Part shown: piece by piece, positions 41,826-50,289 of the stretch
How positions within the stretch are numbered: the first letter of the stretch is position 1
Layout: every line of letters begins with the position of its first letter
From: Pirellula sp.
Lineage (GTDB): Bacteria; Planctomycetota; Planctomycetia; Pirellulales; Pirellulaceae
Direction: 5' to 3'
Assembly: GCA_021300155.1 (NCBI GenBank)
Contig: JAJTID010000050.1
Coordinates: forward strand, 1-64,000
DNA length: 64,000 nucleotides
Made by a program: the position numbers and the translations under genes
The notes under the pieces: generated by a model
What the model saw: only the letters and a program-made list of their open reading frames with translations
Told to the model about the DNA's origin: nothing
Databases searched by the model: none

Positions 41826-41915
41826 GGTCTTTGATTTATGTTGTTGAATCGGAAGTTGCTTTGAAGAAGCGACCGCAGCATTGGGTCGCTTTAAGATTGG
41901 CGGTCCAGTGATGCC

Positions 41916-43802
41916 TTAGGCTCTCGCTGGAGACCGCGAAGGGCTCTTGCTATGCTCATGGATCTTTTCCACAAGTTCTCGGACCGTAAATGGTTTGCCT
42001 TTGACTTTGTTGAAACCAACGGCGTCAACCAAATATCGGCTGCGAATCAACAGTCTCAATTGCCCCATGTTCAATTCTGGGATGAGGACGTTTTCGAATC
42101 GCGAGATGATCTCCCCTAGATTGCTTGGGAATGGGTTCATGTACCGAATATGAGCCAATGAGACACTGCGACCTTCCGCTTGTGCTTGTTGAACTGCGGT
42201 CAAGCAAGCGCCGTAGGTGCCACCCCACGAGATCACTAACAGATCGCCACTTTGCGGTCCAATAACTTGTTGCGGAGGTAAAAGCTTGGCTGCATTCGCG
42301 ACCTTTTGTGCACGAATGTTCACCATCTTTTGGTGGTTGTCCGGGTCGTAGCTGATGTTGCCGGTGCCGTCTTCTTTTTCCAAACCGCCGACACGATGCA
42401 TCAGTCCCTCTGTCCCAGGGATTGCCCACGGGCGAGCGAGAAGTTCATCACGCATGTAAGGCTTGAATGGCCCATCGGGATTATTGTTGTGTTCGGGATG
42501 ATTGACGGGTATCGGAGCCAATTTCGAAACATCAGGGATCGGCCATGGCTCTGCACCGTTTGCAATGTACCCGTCGGATAACACAATGACGGGCAACATC
42601 AACTTCGTGGCCAACATCCATGCTTCCTGAACGATTTCAAAACAATCGCCAGGGCTTTGTGCGGCCAAGACTGGCAATGGAGCCTCACCGTTCCGTCCAA
42701 ACATGACTTGCAACAAGTCCGCTTGTTCCGTTTTTGTAGGTAGCCCCGTGCTAGGGCCGCCACGTTGAACATCGATTACCAGCATTGGAAGCTCTAGCAT
42801 CAATGCTAGGCCCATCGCTTCTGCTTTTAGCGCGATGCCTGGACCACTCGACGTCGTGACCGCCATTTTGCCGCCATAGGCTGCACCAATCGCGGAGCAA
42901 ACCGCAGCGATTTCGTCTTCTGCCTGGAAGGTGCAAACGCCGAAATTCTTGAACTTTGCAAGCTCATGAAGAATATCGCTGGCAGGCGTAATCGGATACG
43001 TTCCGTAGAACATCTCCTTGCCAGAACGTTGGGCGGCAGTCATGAGGCCCCAAGCCATGGCTTGATTGCCCATAATATTTCGATAGGTACCAGGCGGTAG
43101 CTTTGCAGGTTCAATGCTATACGAATGACCGATCCCTTCGATGGTTTCGCCAAAGGCCCAGCCAGAGCGAAGGGCTTTTTCATTCGCTTGTGCAATGACG
43201 GACTTCCCGTCACCGAACTTGCCATGAATGAATCGCAACGTAGCATCCATGTTGCGACCGTACAACCAATAGACCAGTCCCATGGCAAAGAAGTTTTTGC
43301 AACGGTCCGCTTCTTTGACACTTAGCCCAAACTCCGCGACGGCCTCTTTCGTGAGGCGAGTCATCGGCACTTTGATCAATCGATAGTTTTCCATCGCCGG
43401 CTCTTCGAGTGGACTCGTCTTGAGCTTAGCCAGCTTTAGATCTTTGTCTTCGAAACTATCTTCGTTGACGATCAGCAACCCGCCTTTGGGCAGATCCGCC
43501 AAGTTTGTTACGAGTGCCGCTGGATTCATGGCCACCAATGCATCCAACGTGTCACCAGGTGTATGCACCTCGTGTGAAGCGAACTGCACTTGAAATCCAG
43601 ACACGCCCGCACGCGTACCGCGCGGAGCCCGAATCTCGGCCGGAAAATCCGGGAACGTTGCAACGTCATTCCCGAGCAAGGCAGATGTGTTTGTTAATTG
43701 CGTGCCCAAAAGTTGCATACCGTCGCCTGAGTCACCAACCAATCGTACGGTGATCCCTTGTACAGGCTTAACAGGCTTATTCAAAGTCGCTTCTGTAGTC
43801 AT
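41916..43802 (-). CDS. korA: 2-oxoacid:ferredoxin oxidoreductase subunit alpha (gamma-alpha fusion)
   Basis: N-terminal gamma domain VRLVGDSGDGMQLLGTQL; alpha domain GNQAMAWGLMTAAQRSGKEMFYGTYPITPASDILHELA; directly upstream of korB. Confidence 0.95.
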   Translation of the reverse strand: MTTEATLNKPVKPVQGITVRLVGDSGDGMQLLGTQLTNTSALLGNDVATFPDFPAEIRAPRGTRAGVSGFQVQFASHEVHTPGDTLDALVAMNPAALVTNLADLPKGGLLIVNEDSFEDKDLKLAKLKTSPLEEPAMENYRLIKVPMTRLTKEAVAEFGLSVKEADRCKNFFAMGLVYWLYGRNMDATLRFIHGKFGDGKSVIAQANEKALRSGWAFGETIEGIGHSYSIEPAKLPPGTYRNIMGNQAMAWGLMTAAQRSGKEMFYGTYPITPASDILHELAKFKNFGVCTFQAEDEIAAVCSAIGAAYGGKMAVTTSSGPGIALKAEAMGLALMLELPMLVIDVQRGGPSTGLPTKTEQADLLQVMFGRNGEAPLPVLAAQSPGDCFEIVQEAWMLATKLMLPVIVLSDGYIANGAEPWPIPDVSKLAPIPVNHPEHNNNPDGPFKPYMRDELLARPWAIPGTEGLMHRVGGLEKEDGTGNISYDPDNHQKMVNIRAQKVANAAKLLPPQQVIGPQSGDLLVISWGGTYGACLTAVQQAQAEGRSVSLAHIRYMNPFPSNLGEIISRFENVLIPELNMGQLRLLIRSRYLVDAVGFNKVKGKPFTVRELVEKIHEHSKSPSRSPARA

Positions 43803-44134
43803 TTAGAAAGTGAACAATTAGGTTGTGAACATTCCTGAGGATGCTCATCACTTGAAAGGATACCCACGTCAGGACAGGGCAGTTCTGCAATTCGCTTGTC
43901 CAGCAAATCGTGTGAATCTGTATCGGTAGTATCGATTCTCCGGACCCACCGATTTAAAGTATTCTGGCAAATCCCAGGGATGTTGAGTATCGCAAAAATT
44001 CCTAAAACCCGCAGACTTCTCTTTTTCTCAACGATGATCCGCAGAATAGACTCGGATCGGCACAGTAAAAGCCCAGTGATCGCTATACTCATGCAAGGGT
44101 CGTTCTTCCGAAAAGCTTTCCAAAGGAACTCAGC

Positions 44135-45478
44135 ATGAGTCGTACTAATGTCTGTGCCGTGATCTTTATTGTTACCTCTCTGTTTTCATTGGGGGCAAAT
44201 GCTTTTGGACAGTCCCGCGAAGAGAAGGTTCGAAACGACCGGCTCCGAGTTTCGAAATCTGGACTTTGGCACTACAACGATTTAGATGCTGGTTTCGCAG
44301 AAGCTCTTCGAACGAACAAGCCGTTGATGGTCGTCTTTCGATGCATACCATGCGTCGAATGTGTCAAACTGGATGACGATCTGTTGGAACAGAACGATTC
44401 GGTAGTCGAGTCGATGCGTAAATTCGTTCGTGTCCGACAAATCTCCACCAACGGCATCGACCTGAATCGGTACCAATTCGACTTTGATCAATCGTTTTCG
44501 GTAATGTTCTTTCATCCAGACGGTACGTTGCTGGGGCGATTCGGAACCAGATCCCACCAAACCGAATGGGAAGACGACGTTTCGATTGCTGGCCTTGGAG
44601 CAGCCATGAAACAAGTTCTCGAATGGCATGCGAATTTCGACTCCGTTCGCGACTCGCTCGCAAAAAAGCAATCGTCTAACCTGAAGCACATTCCGGTCGG
44701 ATCACCCGAGAAGTATCCCACGCTTGAACGGTTTCCCGCGAGTTTTGATCTAGCGAACGTCACGATCAAGAACTGCATCCATTGCCATCAAGTGGGGGAA
44801 GCTCAAAAGTCGTTCGCATGGAGCGAGAGCGAAATGGAATCTATCCCTATGGATTTGTTGTTCCCCTACCCGCATCCAAAAATCCTAGGACTGATATTCG
44901 ACGTGAACACCTGTGCGACAGTAAAAGAAGTAGCCGAGGATTCGATAGCACATCGCGCTGGATTGAAAGCCGGCGATCGGATTGTACGATTCGATGACCA
45001 ACCGATTATCAGCATTGCAGACCTGCAATGGGTGCTAAATCTGAAACCTAACACTGACATCGCAATTCCAGTATCGCTTCTCCGCGATGGTAAACCGATG
45101 ACCGTTTCATTGAGTTTGCCAGACGACTGGAAAGCCTTGGGGGATATCTCTTGGCGTGCCTCTAGCTGGGAGCTTCGAAGACTGGTGTTGGGTGGCATGG
45201 TCTTAAAGGAAATCGACAAAAGCGAACGGCAAAACCTCGGCATCGCTGATGAAGCCACGGCATTGAGAATCGGGCACGTCGGCCAATACTCCCCGCACAA
45301 CCGCGCAAAGCTAGCAGGCCTTCAAAAAGACGATGTGGTTGTTAGCGTGCTCGGCAAAAAGAACTTCATGCGCGAAGTCGATATCATCCGATTCCTTCTC
45401 GATCAACGCCACACCGTGAAGCAAATTCCAATTGAGGTGTTGCGAGCTGGCAAACCGATGACTTTCGAACTGAATTGA
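44135..45478 (+). CDS. Thioredoxin-like / c-type heme motif / tandem PDZ protein
   Basis: CIPCVEC in a thioredoxin-like region; CIHCH; two PDZ-like regions (AHRAGLKAGDRIVRFDDQPI, HNRAKLAGLQKDDVVVSVLGK); signal peptide. Confidence 0.82.
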   Translation: MSRTNVCAVIFIVTSLFSLGANAFGQSREEKVRNDRLRVSKSGLWHYNDLDAGFAEALRTNKPLMVVFRCIPCVECVKLDDDLLEQNDSVVESMRKFVRVRQISTNGIDLNRYQFDFDQSFSVMFFHPDGTLLGRFGTRSHQTEWEDDVSIAGLGAAMKQVLEWHANFDSVRDSLAKKQSSNLKHIPVGSPEKYPTLERFPASFDLANVTIKNCIHCHQVGEAQKSFAWSESEMESIPMDLLFPYPHPKILGLIFDVNTCATVKEVAEDSIAHRAGLKAGDRIVRFDDQPIISIADLQWVLNLKPNTDIAIPVSLLRDGKPMTVSLSLPDDWKALGDISWRASSWELRRLVLGGMVLKEIDKSERQNLGIADEATALRIGHVGQYSPHNRAKLAGLQKDDVVVSVLGKKNFMREVDIIRFLLDQRHTVKQIPIEVLRAGKPMTFELN

Positions 45479-45486
45479 TCTAGGTT

Positions 45487-46893
45487 CTAGGCGACGCCGA
45501 GTAATTGATTCAGGGCTTCTCGAAGAGTCGGGGCGCGAAAAGCAAAACCTTCCGCGAGCAATCGTTTTGGCAGAGCTCGCGTGCTTGCAAAGAGTAATGG
45601 GTCCGCCATCTCACCGATCAACAGCCGAATTGGGGCCTTGGGAGCAGGAAGAATCGTTGGGCGTTTCAACACACTTCCCAATGTTTTGGTAAAGTCGCGA
45701 TTGGTTAACGACTCGGGTGCAACCAAGTTGTATGGACCGGTAGACTCTGGATTTATCGCCAAATGCAAGAACGCCGAAGCGGCATCATCCACATGAATCC
45801 AACTCCAATACTGCTTTCCTGAACCAACAATGCCACCCAATCCAAATTGGAACAGAGGTAGCATTTTGGATAGGGCCCCCTCCAAAGGATGCAGTACCAT
45901 GCCTAGCCTGCCGACCACTGCTCGCCGCCCTTTGTTCGCATATCGAAACGTTTCCGATTCCCATTGCTGGGCAAGCTCTGGCAAGAAACCTGTCCCGGCT
46001 TTGTGATCTTCATTGCAAACCGCGTCATCGCAGTCTCCATAAAGTCCAACACCAGAAGCAGCCACCAAAGCGCGAGGTGGATTTTCCAGACGAAGCAGAT
46101 GCTCGACTAAATGCCTTGTTCCTTCAACGCGACTCGAACGTATCAGCTCTTTCGTATCCGCTGACCATCGACGGGTTGCGATCCCGAACCCAGCCAAATG
46201 AATAACAGCATCGATCCCATCGAGAATTTTCGGGTTATCAAATCCATGCTTCGCGTCGAACACAACAGATTCGAGGGGGAGTTCGCTTGTGGACTGAGTC
46301 GATTTCGATGCAGTCCTTTGAACGCGGATGACTCGAAATCCCAAGACGCTCGCCAGCGCGCAAAGCCTGCGACCAATCATTCCGGTTGCACCCGTTACAG
46401 CAATGGTCGACCCTTCTTTGCTCCCGCCTCGCAACCCTTGAAGTGAATTGTAAAGCTTCAAATCCTGTTCGGTCGTTTGATGACGATAACGGAACATGGA
46501 TTCCACTTTCGATCGAATGAAACCAGCCGTTAGCCAATCCAATGGCCCTGGAAATTTCGAACGAAAATCGACACGATCAGTCAGCTTCGAGTGTCGATCG
46601 TCTATCGCGTCAAACAAATGGTCGTGAACCCACTTCGAGAATGGTCCAGAGAGCTGGATGTCCTGGAAATGGGACGGAGGATCAAAGATCGTGTGCTCCG
46701 CGTTCCATCGCACTGGTACGGGGCCGATTTTATTTTGAATCGAAACCCGTGTGCCAACCGCCAAAGAGCCCCCACGCTGAAGCATCCTCACGGATTCCCA
46801 AGGTGGTATCAGTCTATCTATCGCGCCCGGTCGGGCGTGATAATCAAAGAGAGTCTGCTGCGAGACTGGTACAATCGTAGAGTACTCAAACAA
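45487..46893 (-). CDS. SRPBCC domain fused to TIGR01777-family SDR epimerase (YfcH-like)
   Basis: N-terminal MFEYSTIVPVSQQTLFDYHARPGAIDRLIPPWE; then IAVTGATGMIGRRLCALA, NPPRALVAASGVGLYGD, PKRLLAEGFAFRAPTLREAL; TTG start 1 bp after the sigma factor stop. Confidence 0.9.
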   Translation of the reverse strand: MFEYSTIVPVSQQTLFDYHARPGAIDRLIPPWESVRMLQRGGSLAVGTRVSIQNKIGPVPVRWNAEHTIFDPPSHFQDIQLSGPFSKWVHDHLFDAIDDRHSKLTDRVDFRSKFPGPLDWLTAGFIRSKVESMFRYRHQTTEQDLKLYNSLQGLRGGSKEGSTIAVTGATGMIGRRLCALASVLGFRVIRVQRTASKSTQSTSELPLESVVFDAKHGFDNPKILDGIDAVIHLAGFGIATRRWSADTKELIRSSRVEGTRHLVEHLLRLENPPRALVAASGVGLYGDCDDAVCNEDHKAGTGFLPELAQQWESETFRYANKGRRAVVGRLGMVLHPLEGALSKMLPLFQFGLGGIVGSGKQYWSWIHVDDAASAFLHLAINPESTGPYNLVAPESLTNRDFTKTLGSVLKRPTILPAPKAPIRLLIGEMADPLLFASTRALPKRLLAEGFAFRAPTLREALNQLLGVA

Positions 46894-46894
46894 C

Positions 46895-47950
46895 CTAGTC
46901 TTCCATTTCTGGGAGCGGCGCGACGGATGTCATCCCTCGGAGCTTGTCCAAAGCGCGCTTCTCCAATTGTCGGATTCGCTCCTTGGATACACCAAGGACA
47001 TCCGCAAGTTTCTGCAACGTTTGCACTTTGCGATGACCACCCAGTGAAAAACGTGCACGTATGATGAGCTTCTCTCGACGATCGAGATGATCCAGCATGA
47101 AGGAAAGTTTCGATCTCAGATCGTTCCATCTTCCCTCGCTCATCGAGGAGTTCTTTTGATCCTCGGTGAAGTCCATCCCCGACTCGTGAATGCTCGCAAT
47201 GTTTCGTTGACGCTCTTTTTGCTTTTCCATCACCTTGCGATACGTGTTGCGTCGCACGACCTGAGTCGCATAGGTGCTGAATCGAAAACCAAGTCCAACA
47301 TCAAACTTCTCGACAGCCTTGATCAAGGCAACGATACCATCGCTCAGCAAATCGTCGAATACATTGTTCGCGTTAACGAATTTCTTCACGATCGAAATGA
47401 CCAATCGCATATTGGACTTCACCAAGCAATCTCGATGCCAATCGGCTGCGTGTAGCAAACCGTCGATACGTCGGAGTAGCCATTCATCTGGGCTCTCAAG
47501 ATCGATCTTTGACTTCAGTTGGTTGGCACGGAATCGAAGAAAGTTCATCCGTGCGAAAAGAGCTTTCTCCTCATTCGGAGTCAGTAACTTTGTTTCGCAA
47601 AGTCTTGCCAAATGGGAGGGGAGGTCAGGTGTCTTCGCAGTCTTTCCTCCTGCTTCTTCGCAGCCCGTTCCAAGAAGGATATCGCCCAGAATTTCGGCCT
47701 CAGCACCAGGCTCAGAAAAGCTTGGGCTCGCGATGAACTCTAATTCGGTGGACAGAAGTTTCTTCGCATGAGCGTTCAGTTCTGCGGAGTCCTTCACGCA
47801 GGGGCTTGTGGCTTGGATAAATTGGACAAAGGAGCTTTCGACTGCTGCACGTCGAAAAGTACGCGCTAATTTCTTAGAAGTTTCTTTGCTTGTTACGGAC
47901 TTCTTGCGGTTCGCCGTCTTTTTTATTGCTGGGGGGCATTTTGTTGTCAT
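46895..47950 (-). CDS. Sigma-70 family RNA polymerase sigma factor (non-canonical region 2.4)
   Basis: SNMRLVISIVKKFVNANNVFDDLLSDGIVALIKAVEKFDVGLGFRFSTYATQVVRRNTYR; region 4 LQKLADVLGVSKERIRQLEKRALDKLR; ATG 47950 preferred to 48049. Confidence 0.92.
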   Translation of the reverse strand: MTTKCPPAIKKTANRKKSVTSKETSKKLARTFRRAAVESSFVQFIQATSPCVKDSAELNAHAKKLLSTELEFIASPSFSEPGAEAEILGDILLGTGCEEAGGKTAKTPDLPSHLARLCETKLLTPNEEKALFARMNFLRFRANQLKSKIDLESPDEWLLRRIDGLLHAADWHRDCLVKSNMRLVISIVKKFVNANNVFDDLLSDGIVALIKAVEKFDVGLGFRFSTYATQVVRRNTYRKVMEKQKERQRNIASIHESGMDFTEDQKNSSMSEGRWNDLRSKLSFMLDHLDRREKLIIRARFSLGGHRKVQTLQKLADVLGVSKERIRQLEKRALDKLRGMTSVAPLPEMED

Positions 47951-47985
47951 GACCAACCTGTTCCTGTAATGGATTACGAATTGCC

Positions 47986-48204
47986 TGAACGTTTTATCGG
48001 TCAACGACCATTCGAATCGTTCAAATCGTTCACGAGAACTGTTATACAAGTCGAACTTCCTGGAAGCAAGGGTTGCTAAATCGAAAACTCAGAAAGAATC
48101 TAGCTTTTGTTTTCCAAGGAAATTTGCCAATTTTGAGGAAAAAACTGAATCCAGGAAAGAAGTGATGCCTATACTGTCGACAGCGGTGCAATTGAACGTT
48201 TTAT
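47986..48204. promoter_or_regulatory. Divergent regulatory region with two 12-bp TGAACGTTTTAT copies (47986-47997, 48193-48204) and a 9-bp tandem AATCGTTCA x2 (48015-48032)
   Basis: Direct reading of the intergenic region between the sigma factor and the MerR/B12-like regulator. Confidence 0.45.
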
Positions 48205-48230
48205 TACCAACTGGACGATTTGGACGTTTT

Positions 48231-49148
48231 GTGGAAGACAGCTTTACCCCCAAACAGGTTGCAACAGCTCTTCAGGTCAGCGAATCCTCTGTAAAAAGAT
48301 GGTGCGACCGTGGCGTTATACGAACGGACCGAACGCTCGGCGGCCACCGCAGGATCCCCCTTGAGAATCTCATGGAGTTTCTGGAGTCCACGAATCGCCG
48401 GGTACTGGACCCAAAAGCCATAGGCCTGGCCTTGAATTCCAAGCTGCCGAGCGCGGAGGGTGTCGAGATTGCGCCGATCAACCTTGCTGAGCAGGCTGCA
48501 CTTCGAGAACGTTTTGAACGATCTGTTGTTTCTGGCAATGAACCAGATGCCAGACGTGTTATCAGCCAATGGTACGCATCGACAGGAAGCGTCGTCTCTG
48601 TAGCAGATGATCTTTTGGCGCCAACGTTTGCGTCGATCGGGCACTTATGGCAATGTGGCGAACTCGAGATATATCAAGAAAGAAGGGGTTGCGAGATTTG
48701 CATGCGACTGGTGCACGAGCTTCGACGCCTTCTCCCCGAACCGACCGGTGCGGCACCATTGGCAATGGGTGGAACTGCAGCGGGAGATCAGTATCAAATG
48801 CCAACGCAGCTAATCGATCTGGTCTTTCGAGAGAACGGCTGGCGATCTGAAAACTTGGGATGCGATCTTCCCTTTTCCAGTATGCTTTCCGCTGCGAGGA
48901 AGCATATGCCAAAGATCTTTTGGTTAAGCATCTCTCATGTAAGGGACGAATCGCAATTCATCGTCGATTGCGATCATTTCGCCAAGCAACTGCCGAAAGG
49001 AATATTGCTTGTAATTGGTGGGCACGCGTTGCACGAAGGACTTCGCCGAAAGCTTACGTACTCGTCGCACTGTGATAACATGAATCAGTTAGCGACCTTA
49101 GCAAGAACGATTCGTTCCTCTTCACCGCCAGCATCCGGTCAGATCTGA
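48231..49148 (+). CDS. CarH/LitR-like MerR-type regulator with degenerate B12-binding-like domain
   Basis: FTPKQVATALQVSESSVKRWCDRGVIRTDRTLGGHRRIPLENLMEFL; C-terminal W-x9-ER and GDQYQMP...FRENGWRSENLGCDLPFSSML align with W-x9-EH and xHxxG of B12 folds; GTG 48231 proposed within ORF 48162..49148. Confidence 0.8.
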   Translation: MEDSFTPKQVATALQVSESSVKRWCDRGVIRTDRTLGGHRRIPLENLMEFLESTNRRVLDPKAIGLALNSKLPSAEGVEIAPINLAEQAALRERFERSVVSGNEPDARRVISQWYASTGSVVSVADDLLAPTFASIGHLWQCGELEIYQERRGCEICMRLVHELRRLLPEPTGAAPLAMGGTAAGDQYQMPTQLIDLVFRENGWRSENLGCDLPFSSMLSAARKHMPKIFWLSISHVRDESQFIVDCDHFAKQLPKGILLVIGGHALHEGLRRKLTYSSHCDNMNQLATLARTIRSSSPPASGQI

Positions 49149-49254
49149 GACATAAGGACTCCCCTGCCCTCTACCGAGAGGCTGCTGATTTAATGGATAT
49201 ACCCTATGTCAAGGGACCGACTGCAGAAGCCTGAGGGCTTGTTGCTTTTATCCC

Positions 49255-49315
49255 AACCCGACGTGTAAGCGAGGGGTTCTGTGGGATTGTACGTCCCTCG
49301 CTCACGCATTGAGTT
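49255..49315. repeat. REP-like imperfect palindrome
   Basis: Left arm aacccgacgtgtaagcgaggg (49255-49275) pairs with right arm ccctcgctcacgcattgagtt (49295-49315), ~19-nt spacer. Confidence 0.7.
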
Positions 49316-49360
49316 GAGTTTAAGTCATAGGCCTTTACTGATCCGTAAAGGGCAATCCAG

Positions 49361-50278
49361 CTAAAAGAAAACTCTCTGTGCTGTGCGTCGAAGCATCCAT
49401 TGCTTGTCCTCTTGCGTCAAGAAGCCGAGCCGGTCTCGTACGAGTCCAATAGAGTCCGCGTACTTGTGACCCTCGACCACTTGATAGGGACAATCGGATG
49501 CCCACATCAAGCGGCTGGCTCCAAACTCGCCGACCAAGCGTTGAATCATCGCGCCGAGGTCCGTGTATGGCGATTGCTTCTTTCCCAATGCATAAAAAGC
49601 GCTCGTCTTCACGAACACATTCTCAAACTTTGATAACCGACAGAGATTGTCCAGGTCCGTGCGGTTGATCGCACCTGACACACCAATTCTTGCAAAATGA
49701 TCGACGACTACTCGTGTCTTGGGAAAACGCTCGCACATGGCGATCACTAATGGCAATGCATCGGGGTTGGCAAGCAAGCACATACTCTGTCCAGAATCTG
49801 CTGCATGACTCCACATTTGTTTTATGCCTACCGAATCTTTCCAGCCATTTGCCTTTTGACGATCCGCGTAAATGCGAAAGCCTCGGACTCCCTTTTGGTC
49901 CATCTTTTTCATCGTGGTTACAACATCTGACTTGGTCTCGTCGATGACAGCGACACCGGCAAACACACCCGGATGTTTCTCCAAGCAGTCCAACATGTAC
50001 TGGTTGTCGAATCCATAGAAATTCATTTGAATGAGAACGATTTTGGTTACTCCCTCGGGCCTGCAAAATGCAAACAACTCTTCGGGAGTAAAGCTTGCAG
50101 GAGCCATGTCGGCTACTTGAAAGGAAGATGCGATCGGATACTTCTGCGTGTCTGGTGTCCAGACATGCACGTGCGCATCGATCCAATCAGTCGCAACCCA
50201 AGGGCCCGCCCCATGCAAGGAACCGACGGCCAATCCACCCAATGCGGTGGTCTGCAGAAAGTCACGTCTCGAGATCAT
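49361..50278 (-). CDS. Amidohydrolase (TIM-barrel, amidohydrolase_2 type) with Tat-like signal
   Basis: MISRRDFLQTTALGGLAVG; DAHVHVW; GVRGFRIYADR; VVDHFARIG; LMWASDCPYQV. Confidence 0.9.
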   Translation of the reverse strand: MISRRDFLQTTALGGLAVGSLHGAGPWVATDWIDAHVHVWTPDTQKYPIASSFQVADMAPASFTPEELFAFCRPEGVTKIVLIQMNFYGFDNQYMLDCLEKHPGVFAGVAVIDETKSDVVTTMKKMDQKGVRGFRIYADRQKANGWKDSVGIKQMWSHAADSGQSMCLLANPDALPLVIAMCERFPKTRVVVDHFARIGVSGAINRTDLDNLCRLSKFENVFVKTSAFYALGKKQSPYTDLGAMIQRLVGEFGASRLMWASDCPYQVVEGHKYADSIGLVRDRLGFLTQEDKQWMLRRTAQRVFF

Positions 50279-50289
50279 CGCGTCACCTA

